From Flavobacterium sp. (GTDB lineage Bacteria > Bacteroidota > Bacteroidia > Flavobacteriales > Flavobacteriaceae), in contig JADKHM010000019.1 of NCBI GenBank assembly GCA_016721735.1, positions 704,887 to 768,886 on the forward strand: a stretch of DNA of 64,000 nt, written 5' to 3'. The notes beneath the pieces are model-generated. The model made no database searches and was not told where the DNA came from. It saw only the letters and a list, made by a program, of their open reading frames with translations. The position numbers and the translations under genes were made by a program. This document shows positions 43,685 through 54,926 of the stretch, piece after piece. Position 1 is the stretch's first letter. Each line of letters begins with the position of its first letter.

Positions 43685-46600
43685 CTACCTTTTCAAAGAA
43701 AAATGGGATTTAAAAACACGCGAGGTTTTTGTGTTTGGATCGATGTAGTCAACTGTAAACCAATAATCAGTAGCGGGCAATTCATAACCATTCATCGTTC
43801 CGTCCCAACCTGTTCCACTTGGACAAATTTCCTTTATAAATTTACCATAACGGTCAAAAATAAAAATAGGAGCAAGAGGTTGATCTATGAGATCCCAAAT
43901 GTTCCAAGTATCATTATAAGTATCGCCATTAGGTGTAAAGAAATGAGGATAATTGAGAATAAGCACTTCGCCGTTGAGGTCCGTACATCCTTCACTGTCC
44001 TTCACGTTTATCGTATGCAATCCGCTCGGCACATTATAGAACACATTTGAATTTTGAAAAGCGCCCGAATCCAATTGATACTGAAATGGTCCTGTCCCCG
44101 CAGGAGTATTCACCATTATATAAGGATAATCTTCAAAAGCTTCTGTCACGCTAATCGTAAATGCGTCAGCTATAACAGAAGAAGTTATCGTAGCGTAAAC
44201 CTCATTCGAAACACAGCCAGTAGCGCTATTGGTCGCAATAACCGAATAGGTTCCGGCATCTGATGCGGCAATGGTTGTGCTAGTTTCACCTGGAATTGTA
44301 GTTCCTTCAAATAACCATTGAAAATCATGAGACGAATCAGCCAATCCCGTGCTGAAAACATAAGGCTGAGCAGCTGTGCCGGTTGCTAATTCAATACAAA
44401 TTGCACCGTCACTTAAGGTAGGTTTTGGGAGCGGTTTAACATTGACTACAACGAAAGCTGCGTTTCCAATACAACCATTCAAAGATGGCGTTACAGTATA
44501 AACGGCATTGCCTCCATTAGTCGAATTTAGTGTTTGATTGATGCTGTTTCCTGATCCGCTAGTTGCGCCAGTAACACCACTCTGACTTGCAGTCCAAATG
44601 AAAGTAGCCCCAGAAGCGGTTGCCGTCAAAAGCACATTTGAAGTGTCATTACTACAAATGGTGTTAATACCTGAGTTAGTTAATTGTGGTGTTGGAGTAA
44701 CGGTAATTTGTCTGTCGACCGTAGCATTTGGACAGCCTCCCGTTCCTAGAATAGTATAAGTTATGGTCGCAATTCCTGGCGAAATACCAGTAACAATTCC
44801 AGTTAACGGAGTCACTGTCGCAACCAACGGATTAGAGGAAGTCCAAGTGCCACCAGCAACACTTGACGAAAAATTTCTTGAATTTCCTTGACAAACGGTT
44901 TGAATTCCGGCTAAAGTTCCAGCGATAGGTTGAGCAGTTATTACTACAGTAGCCATCGAACTATCAGAAACACAAGGCGCTACTCCGTTGAGTGTATATA
45001 TGAAAGTACTAGTTGTAGCGCCAATAGCTGGAATAAAAGTACCCGAAGCGGCATTAAAAGTTCCACCGGCGCCAGAAGTTCTAGTCCATATACCGCCAGG
45101 TTGCTCACCTGTAATTAATGTGAACAAATTAATGGAAGCATTATTCGTTTCGCAGACAGAAGTATTTCCATCCAAACCTGCGTTTGGTTGAGGATTGATA
45201 ATAATTGTAGCGAGTGAAGCATCATTCACGCAAGGCGCTGCACCACCGAGGGTATAGGTAAACGTTGAAGACGAAGCACCAGTGGCTGGCACAAAAGTTC
45301 CCGATGCAGCATTAAAAGTTCCACCAGCACCAGAAGTTCTTGTCCAAACTCCACCTGGTTGTTCTCCAGTTATTAAAGAAAATAAACTGATCGAAGCGAC
45401 AGATGAATCACAAACAGTCACGTTACCATCCGCTCCTGCATTAGGTTGAGGATTAATAGTAACAGTAGCGAGTGAAGTATCATTTAAACAAGGCGCTGCA
45501 CCATTCACGGTATAAGCAAAAGTCGAAGAAGAAGTGCCTGCGGCCGGCACAAAAATTCCCGAAGTTGCATTAAAATTCCCACCGGTACCAGAAGTTCTAG
45601 TCCACACGCCGCCAGCTTGTTCACCAATTATTAAAGAGAATAAATCAATTGAAGTAATAGAAGAATCACAAATAGTCACACCTCCATCAACACCTGCAAC
45701 GGGTTGTGCAATTATCGAGATAGTAGCTATCGATGTATCATTGACACAAGGTGCCACACCTGTAAGCGTATAGGTAAACGTTGAAGTCGAAGCACTCGCA
45801 GCTGGCACAAATGTTCCTGCAGCGGCATTGAAAGTTCCGCCAGCTCCAGAAGTTCTAGTCCAAACTCCGCCAGCTTGCTCGCCGGAGATTAAAGAAAACA
45901 AATCAATCGAAGCGACAGAAGAATCGCAAACAGTGACACTTCCATCCAAACCTGCAGTAGGTTGCGAATTGATAGTAACACTAGCTAAAGAACTATCCGA
46001 AGCACAAGGCGCCACACCACTAACGGTGTAGGTAAAAGTCGAAGAAGAAGCACCTACAGCAGGCACAAAAGTACCAGCACCAGCATTAAAAGTTCCACCA
46101 AGTCCAGAAGTTCTAGTCCACACACCGCCGGCTTGTTCACCAGTGATTAAAGAGAACAAATCAATCGAAGCCAAAGACGACTCGCAAACAGCAGTACTAC
46201 CATCCACACCTGCTAGAGGCGGCGCATTAATGACAATAGCCGTTGTTGCCACAACAGGGCTACAACCAGCTGTTGCAGCAATGGTATAGGTAATGGTATA
46301 AGGACCAGGAATACTTGTACTAGCAATGATCTCACCACTAGCGGCATTCAAAGAGAGTCCAGCAGTTGAAGAATAAATACCTCCAGTAAAGAGTCCAGTT
46401 CCCACTAAAGTGACACTTTGCACCGAGACATCAGAAGAACAAAACGGACTGGAAGCATATGAAATAGAAGCCGTTGGCGGATTACAATTGTTGGCAGTAC
46501 AAGTAGCAGAAGAACTAGCGAAACAAGTTCCAACTCCACCAGTTGGAATCACGGTAATATTTACGTTATCCCCAGGTGTTAAACCAGAGACGGAGTACGT

Positions 46601-49600
46601 AAGCAGATTTCCAATAGGTCCAATTACCACAACTGGATTGGCATTGATTTGATAGGACACGGTATATCCACTAGCTCCAGTCACACCAGTCCAGTTAAAG
46701 ACTACAGAAGTTGTTGTTGAAGCTCCACAATTAATGGTTGGGGTAAGAACAGGATTTATGGTAACACCAGCTAAAGAACTATCCGAAGCACAAGGCGCCA
46801 CACCATTCACGGTGTAGGTAAAAGTCGAAGAAGAAGCGCCTACAGCCGGTACAAAAGTTCCACCAGCAGCATTGAAAGTTCCGCCAAGTCCCGAAGTTCT
46901 TGTCCAAACTCCGCCGGCTTGCTCACCAGTAATTAATGAGAACAAATCAATCGAAGCCAAAGACGACTCACAAACAGCAGTACTTCCATCCACACCCGCT
47001 ACAGGCGGTGCATTAATCACAATAGCAGTGGTTGCCACAACAGGGCTACAACCGGCAGTTGCAGCAATGGTGTAGGTAATGGTGTAAGGACCAGGCGTAC
47101 TTGTACTTGCGATGATCTCACCGCTAGCAGCATTTAAAGATAGTCCAGCAGTTGAAGAATAAACACCACCAGTAAAGAGTCCAGTTCCCACTAAAGTTAC
47201 ACTTTGCACCGACGCATCAGAAGAACAAAACGGACTGGAAGCATATGAAATAGAAGCCGTTGGCGGATTACAATTATTAGCAGTACAAGTAGCAGAAGCC
47301 AAATCAAAACAAGTTCCAGCACCACCAGTTGGAGTTAGCGTAATAGTCACATTGTCCCCTGGCGTTAAACCAGAGACGGAGTAAGTAAGCAGATTTCCAA
47401 TAGGTCCAATTACCACAACTGGATTGGCATTGATTTGATAAGACACGGTATATCCAGTAGCACCAGCCACACTGGCCCAGTTAAAGACTACAGAAGTTGT
47501 TGTTGAAGCTCCACAATTAATGGTTGGGGTAAGAACAGGATTTATGGTAACACCAGCTAAAGAACTATCCGAAGCACAAGGCGCCACACCACTAACGGTG
47601 TAGGTAAAAGTCGAAGAAGAAGCACCTACAGCTGGCACAAAAGTACCAGCACCAGCATTAAAAGTTCCACCAAGTCCCGAAGTTCTAGTCCACACCCCGC
47701 CGGCTTGTTCACCAGTTATTAAAGAGAACAAATCAATAGAAGACAAAGACGACTCACAAACAGCAGTACTTCCATCCACACCCGCTACAGGCGGCGCATT
47801 AATGACAATAGCCGTTGTTGCCACAACAGGGCTACAACCAGCTGTTGCAGCAATGGTATAGGTAATGGTATAAGGACCAGGAATACTTGTACTAGCAATG
47901 ATCTCACCGCTGGCAGTATTCAAAGATAGTCCAGCAGTTGAAGAATATACACCTCCAGTAAAGAGTCCAGTTCCCACTAAAGTGACACTTTGCACAGATG
48001 CATCAGAAGAACAAAACGGACTGGAAGCATATGAAATAGAAGCCGTTGGCGGATTACAATTATTGGCGGTACAAGTAGCAGAAGAACTAGCGAAACAAGT
48101 TCCAACTCCACCAGTTGGAATCACGGTAATATTTACGTTATCCCCAGGTGTTAAACCAGAGACGGAGTACGTAAGCAGATTTCCAATAGGTCCAATTACC
48201 ACAACTGGATTGGCATTGATTTGATAGGACACGGTATATCCACTAGCACCAGCCACACTGGCCCAGTTAAAGACTACAGAAGTTGTTGTTGAAGCTCCAC
48301 AATTAATGGTTGGGGTAAGAACAGGATTTATGGTAACACCAGCTAAAGAACTATCCGAAGCACAAGGCGCCACACCACTAACGGTATAAGTAAAAGTCGA
48401 AGAAGAAGCGCCTACAGCTGGCACAAAAGTTCCGCCAGCAGCATTGAAAGTACCACCAAGTCCAGAAGTTCTAGTCCACACACCGCCGGCTTGTTCACCA
48501 GTGATTAATGAGAACAAATCAATCGAAGCCAAAGACGACTCGCAAACAGCAGTACTACCATCCACACCTGCTAGAGGCGGCGCATTAATGACAATAGCCG
48601 TTGTTGCCACAACAGGGCTACAACCGGCAGTTGCAGCAATGGTATAAGTAATAGTGTAAGGACCAGGCGTACTTGTACTAGCAATGATCTCACCGCTGGC
48701 AGTATTCAAAGAGAGTCCAGCAGTTGAAGAATACACACCACCAGTAAAGAGTCCAGTTCCCACTAAAGTGACACTTTGCACCGAGACATCAGAAGAACAA
48801 AACGGACTGGAAGCATATGAAATAGAAGCCGTTGGCGGATTACAATTATTGGCGGTACAAGTAGCAGAAGAACTAGCGAAACAAGTTCCAACTCCACCAG
48901 TTGGAATCACGGTAATATTTACGTTATCCCCAGGTGTTAAACCAGAGACGGAGTACGTAAGCAGATTTCCAATAGGTCCAATTACCACAACTGGATTGGC
49001 ATTGATTTGATAGGACACTGTATATCCACTAGCACCAGCCACACTGGCCCAGTTAAAGACTACCGAAGTTGTTGTTGAAGCGCCACAATTAATGGTTGGG
49101 GTAAGAACAGGATTTATGGTAACACCAGCTAAAGAACTATCCGAAGCACAAGGCGCCACACCACTAACGGTATAGGTAAAAGTCGAAGAAGAAGCGCCTA
49201 CAGCCGGCACAAAAGTTCCAGCAGCAGCATTAAAAGTTCCACCAAGTCCAGAAGTTCTAGTCCACACTCCGCCGGCTTGTTCGCCAGTAATTAAAGAGAA
49301 CAAATCAATCGAAGCCAAAGACGACTCACAAACAGCAGTACTACCATCCACACCTGCTAGAGGCGGCGCATTAATGACAATAGCCGTTGTTGCCACAACA
49401 GGGCTACAACCAGCAGTTGCAGCAATGGTATAGGTAATGGTATAAGGACCAGGAATACTTGTACTAGCAATGATCTCACCACTGGCGGTATTCAAAGAGA
49501 GTCCAGCAGTTGAAGAATACACACCACCGGTAAATAGTCCAGTTCCTACTAGTGTTACACTTTGCACAGATGCATCAGAAGAACAAAACGGACTGGAAGC

Positions 49601-52600
49601 ATATGAAATAGAAGCCGTTGGCGGATTACAATTGTTGGCAGTACAAGTAGCAGAAGAACTAGCGAAACAAGTTCCAACTCCACCAGTTGGAATCACGGTA
49701 ATATTTACGTTATCCCCTGGAGTTAAACCAGAGACTGAGTAGGTAAGCAGATTTCCAATAGGTCCAATTACTACAATTGGGTTGGCATTGATTTGATAGG
49801 ACACTGTATATCCACTAGCACCAGCCACACTGGCCCAGTTAAAGACTACCGAAGTTGTTGTTGAAGCGCCACAATTAATGGTTGGGGTAAGAACAGGATT
49901 TATGGTAACACTAGCTAAAGAACTATCCGAAGCACAAGGCGCCACACCACTAACGGTATAAGTAAAAGTTGAAGAAGAAGCGCCTACAGCAGGCACAAAA
50001 GTACCAGCACCAGCATTAAAAGTTCCACCAAGTCCCGAAGTTCTAGTCCACACACCGCCGGCTTGTTCACCAGTGATTAATGAGAACAAATCAATCGAAG
50101 CCAAAGACGACTCACAAACAGCAGTACTACCATCCACACCTGCTAGAGGCGGCGCATTAATGACAATAGCCGTTGTTGCCACAACAGGGCTACAACCGGC
50201 AGTTGCAGCAATGGTATAGGTAATGGTATAAGGCCCAGGAATACTTGTACTAGCAATGATCTCACCACTGGCGGTATTCAAAGAGATTCCAGCAGTTGAA
50301 GAATAAACACCACCAGTAAAGAGTCCAGTTCCCACTAAAGTGACACTTTGCACCGAGACATCAGAAGAACAAAACGGACTGGAAGCATATGAAATAGAAG
50401 CCGTTGGCGGATTACAATTGTTGGCGGTACAAGTAGCAGAAGAACTAGCGAAACAAGTTCCAACTCCACCAGTTGGAATCACGGTAATATTTACGTTATC
50501 CCCTGGAGTTAAACCAGAGACGGAGTAAGTAAGCAGATTTCCAATAGGTCCAATTACCACAATTGGATTGGCATTGATTTGATAGGACACTGTATATCCA
50601 CTAGCACCAGCCACACTGGCCCAGTTAAAGACTACCGAAGTTGTTGTTGAAGCGCCACAATTAATGGTTGGGGTAAGAACAGGATTTATGGTAACACTAG
50701 CTAAAGAACTATCCGAAGCACAAGGCGCCACACCACTAACGGTGTAGGTAAAAGTCGAAGAAGAAGCGCCTACAGCAGGCACAAAAGTTCCACCAGCAGC
50801 ATTGAAAGTTCCACCAAGTCCAGAAGTTCTAGTCCACACACCACCGGCTTGTTCGCCAGTGATTAATGAGAACAAATCAATCGAAGCCAAAGACGACTCA
50901 CAAACAGCAGTACTACCATCCACACCTGCTAGAGGCGGCGCATTAATGACAATAGCCGTTGTTGCCACAACAGGGCTACAACCGGCAGTTGCAGCAATGG
51001 TATAGGTAATGGTATAAGGCCCAGGAATACTTGTACTAGCAATGATCTCACCACTGGCGGTATTCAAAGAGAGTCCAGCAGTTGAAGAATACACACCACC
51101 GGTAAATAGTCCAGTTCCTACTAGTGTTACACTTTGCACAGATGCATCAGAAGAACAAAACGGACTGGAAGCATATGAAATAGAAGCCGTTGGCGGATTA
51201 CAATTATTGGCCGTACAAGTAGCAGAAGAACTAGCGAAACAAGTTCCAACTCCACCAGTTGGAATCACGGTAATATTTACGTTATCCCCTGGAGTTAAAC
51301 CAGAGACGGAGTAAGTAAGCAGATTTCCAATAGGTCCAATTACCACAATTGGATTGGCATTGATTTGATAGGACACTGTATATCCACTAGCACCAGCCAC
51401 ACTGGCCCAGTTAAAGACTACCGAAGTTGTTGTTGAAGCGCCACAATTAATGGTTGGGGTAAGAACAGGATTTATGGTAACACTAGCTAAAGAACTATCC
51501 GAAGCACAAGGTGCCACACCACTAACGGTGTAGGTAAAAGTCGAAGAAGAAGCGCCTACAGCCGGTATAAAAGTTCCACCAGCAGCATTGAAAGTTCCAC
51601 CTACTCCAGAAGTTCTAGTCCACACACCACCGGCTTGTTCGCCAGTGATTAAAGAGAACAAATCAATCGAAGCCAAAGACGACTCACAAACAGCAGTACT
51701 ACCATCCACACCCGCTACAGGCGGCGCATTAATGACAATAGCCGTTGTTGCCACAACAGGGCTACAACCGGCAGTTGCAGCAATGGTATAGGTAATGGTA
51801 TAAGGACCAGGAATACTTGTACTAGCAATGATCTCACCACTAGCGGTATTCAAAGAGAGTCCAGCAGTTGAAGAATACACACCACCGGTAAATAGTCCAG
51901 TTCCTACTAGTGTTACACTTTGCACAGATGCATCAGAAGAACAAAACGGACTGGAAGCATATGAAATAGAAGCCGTTGGCGGATTACAATTGTTGGCAGT
52001 ACAAGTAGCAGAAGAACTAGCGAAACAAGTTCCAACTCCACCAGTTGGAATCACGGTAATATTTACGTTATCCCCTGGCGTTAAACCAGAGACGGAGTAA
52101 GTAAGCAGATTTCCAATAGGTCCAATTACTACAATTGGATTGGCATTGATTTGATAGGACACTGTATATCCAGTAGCAGCTGCCACACCAGTCCAGTTAA
52201 AGACTACAGAAGTTGTTGTTGAAGCGCCACAATTAATGGTTGGTGTAAGAACAGGATTTATGGTAACACCAGCTAAAGAACTATCCGAAGCACAAGGCGC
52301 CACACCATTCACGGTATAAGTAAAAGTTGAAGAAGAAGCGCCTACAGCCGGTACAAAAGTTCCACCAGCAGCATTGAAAGTTCCACCAAGTCCCGAAGTT
52401 CTTGTCCACACCCCGCCGGCTTGTTCGCCAGTGATTAAAGAGAACAAATCAATCGAAGCCAAAGACGACTCACAAACAGCAGTACTACCATCCACACCTG
52501 CTAGAGGCGGCGCATTAATGACAATAGCAGTTGTTGCCACAACAGGGCTACAACCAGCTGTTGCAGCAATGGTATAGGTAATGGTATAAGGACCAGGAAT

Positions 52601-53914
52601 ACTTGTACTAGCAATGATCTCACCACTAGCGGTATTCAAAGAGAGTCCAGCAGTTGAAGAATACACACCACCGGTAAATAGTCCAGTTCCTACTAGTGTT
52701 ACACTTTGCACAGATGCATCAGAAGAACAAAACGGACTGGAAGCATATGAAATAGAAGCCGTTGGCGGATTACAATTGTTGGCAGTACAAGTAGCAGAAG
52801 AACTAGCGAAACAAGTTCCAACTCCACCAGTTGGAATCACGGTAATATTTACGTTATCCCCTGGAGTTAAACCAGAGACTGAGTAGGTAAGCAGATTTCC
52901 AATAGGTCCAATTACTACAATTGGGTTGGCATTGATTTGATAGGACACTGTATATCCACTAGCACCAGCCACACTGGCCCAGTTAAAGACTACCGAAGTT
53001 GTTGTTGAAGCGCCACAATTAATGGTTGGGGTAAGAACAGGATTTATGGTAACACCAGCTAAAGAACTATCCGAAGCACAAGGCGCCACACCATTCACGG
53101 TATAAGTAAAAGTTGAAGAAGAAGCACCTACAGCAGGTACAAAAGTTCCACCAGCAGCATTGAAAGTACCACCAAGTCCAGAGGTTCTAGTCCAGACACC
53201 GCCGGCTTGTTCACCAGAGATTAAAGAGAACAAATCAATGGAAGCAATAGACGAATCGCAAACAGTCACATTACCATCAACGCCGGCATTGGGTTGCGGA
53301 TCTATTGTAATTGTCGCAATAGAAGTATCATTCACACAAGGTGCCACACCTGTCAGTGTATAAGTAAAAGTCGAAGAAGAAGCGCCTACAGCTGGCACAA
53401 AAGTTCCACCAGCAGCATTAAAAGTTCCGCCAGTTCCAGAAGTTCTAGTCCACACACCGCCGGCTTGTTCACCAGAGATTAAAGAGAACAAATCAATGGA
53501 AGCAATAGACGAATCGCAAACAGTCACATTACCATCAACGCCGGCATTGGGTTGCGGATTAATAGTAATTGTCGCAACAGAAGTATCATTCACACAAGGC
53601 GCCACTCCTGTCAGTGTATAAGTAAAAGTTGAAGAAGAGGCACCTACAGCTGGCACAAAAGTTCCACCAGCAGCATTGAAAGTTCCGCCTACTCCAGAAG
53701 TTCTAGTCCAGACACCGCCGGCTTGTTCACCAGTTATTAAAGAGAACAAATCAATAGAAGCAATAGAAGAATCACAAACAGTCACACTTCCATCTACACC
53801 AGCATTGGGTTGAGGATTAATAGTAATTGTCGCAACAGAAGTATCATTCACACAAGGCGCTACCCCTGTGAGTGTATAAGTAAAAGTTGAAGAAGAAGCG
53901 CCTACAGCTGGCAC
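43685..53914 (-). CDS. Giant surface protein, C-terminal piece
   Basis: 3,409 residues. It opens in the middle of an 86-residue repeat (PAVGASSSTFTYT), with three 86-type repeats, nine 176/86 double repeats, four divergent 86-type repeats, and Ig-like/Big2-like segments (GIVTGISPGIATITYTI). The type B T9SS domain ends in HFSLKR. It cannot be exported alone because it has no signal peptide. Confidence 0.8.
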   Translation of the reverse strand: MPAVGASSSTFTYTLTGVAPCVNDTSVATITINPQPNAGVDGSVTVCDSSIASIDLFSLITGEQAGGVWTRTSGVGGTFNAAGGTFVPAVGASSSTFTYTLTGVAPCVNDTSVATITINPQPNAGVDGNVTVCDSSIASIDLFSLISGEQAGGVWTRTSGTGGTFNAAGGTFVPAVGASSSTFTYTLTGVAPCVNDTSIATITIDPQPNAGVDGNVTVCDSSIASIDLFSLISGEQAGGVWTRTSGLGGTFNAAGGTFVPAVGASSSTFTYTVNGVAPCASDSSLAGVTINPVLTPTINCGASTTTSVVFNWASVAGASGYTVSYQINANPIVVIGPIGNLLTYSVSGLTPGDNVNITVIPTGGVGTCFASSSATCTANNCNPPTASISYASSPFCSSDASVQSVTLVGTGLFTGGVYSSTAGLSLNTASGEIIASTSIPGPYTITYTIAATAGCSPVVATTAIVINAPPLAGVDGSTAVCESSLASIDLFSLITGEQAGGVWTRTSGLGGTFNAAGGTFVPAVGASSSTFTYTVNGVAPCASDSSLAGVTINPVLTPTINCGASTTTSVVFNWTGVAAATGYTVSYQINANPIVVIGPIGNLLTYSVSGLTPGDNVNITVIPTGGVGTCFASSSATCTANNCNPPTASISYASSPFCSSDASVQSVTLVGTGLFTGGVYSSTAGLSLNTASGEIIASTSIPGPYTITYTIAATAGCSPVVATTAIVINAPPVAGVDGSTAVCESSLASIDLFSLITGEQAGGVWTRTSGVGGTFNAAGGTFIPAVGASSSTFTYTVSGVAPCASDSSLASVTINPVLTPTINCGASTTTSVVFNWASVAGASGYTVSYQINANPIVVIGPIGNLLTYSVSGLTPGDNVNITVIPTGGVGTCFASSSATCTANNCNPPTASISYASSPFCSSDASVQSVTLVGTGLFTGGVYSSTAGLSLNTASGEIIASTSIPGPYTITYTIAATAGCSPVVATTAIVINAPPLAGVDGSTAVCESSLASIDLFSLITGEQAGGVWTRTSGLGGTFNAAGGTFVPAVGASSSTFTYTVSGVAPCASDSSLASVTINPVLTPTINCGASTTTSVVFNWASVAGASGYTVSYQINANPIVVIGPIGNLLTYSVSGLTPGDNVNITVIPTGGVGTCFASSSATCTANNCNPPTASISYASSPFCSSDVSVQSVTLVGTGLFTGGVYSSTAGISLNTASGEIIASTSIPGPYTITYTIAATAGCSPVVATTAIVINAPPLAGVDGSTAVCESSLASIDLFSLITGEQAGGVWTRTSGLGGTFNAGAGTFVPAVGASSSTFTYTVSGVAPCASDSSLASVTINPVLTPTINCGASTTTSVVFNWASVAGASGYTVSYQINANPIVVIGPIGNLLTYSVSGLTPGDNVNITVIPTGGVGTCFASSSATCTANNCNPPTASISYASSPFCSSDASVQSVTLVGTGLFTGGVYSSTAGLSLNTASGEIIASTSIPGPYTITYTIAATAGCSPVVATTAIVINAPPLAGVDGSTAVCESSLASIDLFSLITGEQAGGVWTRTSGLGGTFNAAAGTFVPAVGASSSTFTYTVSGVAPCASDSSLAGVTINPVLTPTINCGASTTTSVVFNWASVAGASGYTVSYQINANPVVVIGPIGNLLTYSVSGLTPGDNVNITVIPTGGVGTCFASSSATCTANNCNPPTASISYASSPFCSSDVSVQSVTLVGTGLFTGGVYSSTAGLSLNTASGEIIASTSTPGPYTITYTIAATAGCSPVVATTAIVINAPPLAGVDGSTAVCESSLASIDLFSLITGEQAGGVWTRTSGLGGTFNAAGGTFVPAVGASSSTFTYTVSGVAPCASDSSLAGVTINPVLTPTINCGASTTTSVVFNWASVAGASGYTVSYQINANPVVVIGPIGNLLTYSVSGLTPGDNVNITVIPTGGVGTCFASSSATCTANNCNPPTASISYASSPFCSSDASVQSVTLVGTGLFTGGVYSSTAGLSLNTASGEIIASTSIPGPYTITYTIAATAGCSPVVATTAIVINAPPVAGVDGSTAVCESSLSSIDLFSLITGEQAGGVWTRTSGLGGTFNAGAGTFVPAVGASSSTFTYTVSGVAPCASDSSLAGVTINPVLTPTINCGASTTTSVVFNWASVAGATGYTVSYQINANPVVVIGPIGNLLTYSVSGLTPGDNVTITLTPTGGAGTCFDLASATCTANNCNPPTASISYASSPFCSSDASVQSVTLVGTGLFTGGVYSSTAGLSLNAASGEIIASTSTPGPYTITYTIAATAGCSPVVATTAIVINAPPVAGVDGSTAVCESSLASIDLFSLITGEQAGGVWTRTSGLGGTFNAAGGTFVPAVGASSSTFTYTVNGVAPCASDSSLAGVTINPVLTPTINCGASTTTSVVFNWTGVTGASGYTVSYQINANPVVVIGPIGNLLTYSVSGLTPGDNVNITVIPTGGVGTCFASSSATCTANNCNPPTASISYASSPFCSSDVSVQSVTLVGTGLFTGGIYSSTAGLSLNAASGEIIASTSIPGPYTITYTIAATAGCSPVVATTAIVINAPPLAGVDGSTAVCESSLASIDLFSLITGEQAGGVWTRTSGLGGTFNAGAGTFVPAVGASSSTFTYTVSGVAPCASDSSLASVTINSQPTAGLDGSVTVCDSSVASIDLFSLISGEQAGGVWTRTSGAGGTFNAAAGTFVPAASASTSTFTYTLTGVAPCVNDTSIATISIIAQPVAGVDGGVTICDSSITSIDLFSLIIGEQAGGVWTRTSGTGGNFNATSGIFVPAAGTSSSTFAYTVNGAAPCLNDTSLATVTINPQPNAGADGNVTVCDSSVASISLFSLITGEQPGGVWTRTSGAGGTFNAASGTFVPATGASSSTFTYTLGGAAPCVNDASLATIIINPQPNAGLDGNTSVCETNNASINLFTLITGEQPGGIWTRTSGAGGTFNAASGTFIPAIGATTSTFIYTLNGVAPCVSDSSMATVVITAQPIAGTLAGIQTVCQGNSRNFSSSVAGGTWTSSNPLVATVTPLTGIVTGISPGIATITYTILGTGGCPNATVDRQITVTPTPQLTNSGINTICSNDTSNVLLTATASGATFIWTASQSGVTGATSGSGNSINQTLNSTNGGNAVYTVTPSLNGCIGNAAFVVVNVKPLPKPTLSDGAICIELATGTAAQPYVFSTGLADSSHDFQWLFEGTTIPGETSTTIAASDAGTYSVIATNSATGCVSNEVYATITSSVIADAFTISVTEAFEDYPYIMVNTPAGTGPFQYQLDSGAFQNSNVFYNVPSGLHTINVKDSEGCTDLNGEVLILNYPHFFTPNGDTYNDTWNIWDLIDQPLAPIFIFDRYGKFIKEICPSGTGWDGTMNGYELPATDYWFTVDYIDPNTKTSRVFKSHFSLKR
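46216..53050 (-). repeat. Array of nine 786-bp tandem repeats
   Basis: The period is 786 bp (262 codons: one 86-residue plus one 176-residue unit), seen from the regular spacing of identical stretches, for example at 48444, 50802, 51588, 52374 and 53160. Copies differ by only a few bases, mostly synonymous, which implies recent amplification or gene conversion. Borders are approximate. Confidence 0.85.
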
Positions 53915-54888
53915 AAAAGTTCCACCAGCAGCATTGAAAGTACCACCAAGTCCAGAGGTTCTAGTCCACTTCCTACTAGTGTTACACTTTGCACCGAGAC
54001 ATCAGAAGAACAAAACGGACTGGAAGCATATGAAATAGAAGCCGTTGGCGGATTACAATTGTTGGCAGTACAAGTAGCAGAAGAACTAGCGAAACAAGTT
54101 CCAACTCCACCAGTTGGAATCACGGTAATATTTACGTTATCCCCAGGTGTTAAACCAGAGACGGAGTAAGTAAGCAGATTTCCAATAGGTCCAATTACCA
54201 CAATTGGATTGGCATTGATTTGATAAGAAACGGAATACCCAGTAGCACCAGCCACACTGGCCCAGTTAAAGACTACAGAAGTTGTTGTTGAAGCGCCACA
54301 ATTAATGGTTGGTGTAAGAACAGGATTTATGGTAACACCAGCTAAAGAACTATCCGAAGCACAAGGCGCCACACCATTCACGGTATAAGTAAAAGTCGAA
54401 GAAGAAGCGCCTACAGCCGGTACAAAAGTTCCACCAGCAGCATTGAAAGTTCCACCAAGTCCCGAAGTTCTAGTCCACACTCCACCGGCTTGTTCGCCAG
54501 TGATTAATGAGAACAAATCAATGGAAGCAATAGACGAATCGCAAACAGTCACATTACCATCAACGCCGGCATTGGGTTGCGGATTAATAGTAATTGTCGC
54601 AACAGAAGTATCATTCACACAAGGTGCCACACCTGTCAGTGTATAAGTAAAAGTCGAAGAAGAAGCGCCTACAGCTGGCACAAAAGTTCCACCAGCAGCA
54701 TTAAAAGTTCCGCCAGCTCCAGAAGTTCTAGTCCACACACCGCCGGCTTGTTCACCAGAGATTAAAGAGAACAAATCAATGGAAGCAATAGACGAATCGC
54801 AAACAGTCACATTACCATCAACGCCGGCATTGGGTTGCGGATTAATAGTAATTGTCGCAACAGAAGTATCATTCACACAAGGCGCCAC
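53902..54888 (-). CDS. Giant surface protein, middle piece
   Basis: 328 codons, open from APCVNDTSVATIT. It contains two 86-residue repeats and most of one 176-residue repeat. It runs out of frame after VTLVG, where a 176-type repeat is joined at TGGACTA to the inside of an 86-type repeat. Confidence 0.75.
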   Translation of the reverse strand: MAPCVNDTSVATITINPQPNAGVDGNVTVCDSSIASIDLFSLISGEQAGGVWTRTSGAGGTFNAAGGTFVPAVGASSSTFTYTLTGVAPCVNDTSVATITINPQPNAGVDGNVTVCDSSIASIDLFSLITGEQAGGVWTRTSGLGGTFNAAGGTFVPAVGASSSTFTYTVNGVAPCASDSSLAGVTINPVLTPTINCGASTTTSVVFNWASVAGATGYSVSYQINANPIVVIGPIGNLLTYSVSGLTPGDNVNITVIPTGGVGTCFASSSATCTANNCNPPTASISYASSPFCSSDVSVQSVTLVGSGLEPLDLVVLSMLLVELLCQL

Positions 54889-54926
54889 TCCTGTCAGTGT
54901 ATAAGTAAAAGTTGAAGAAGAGGCAC

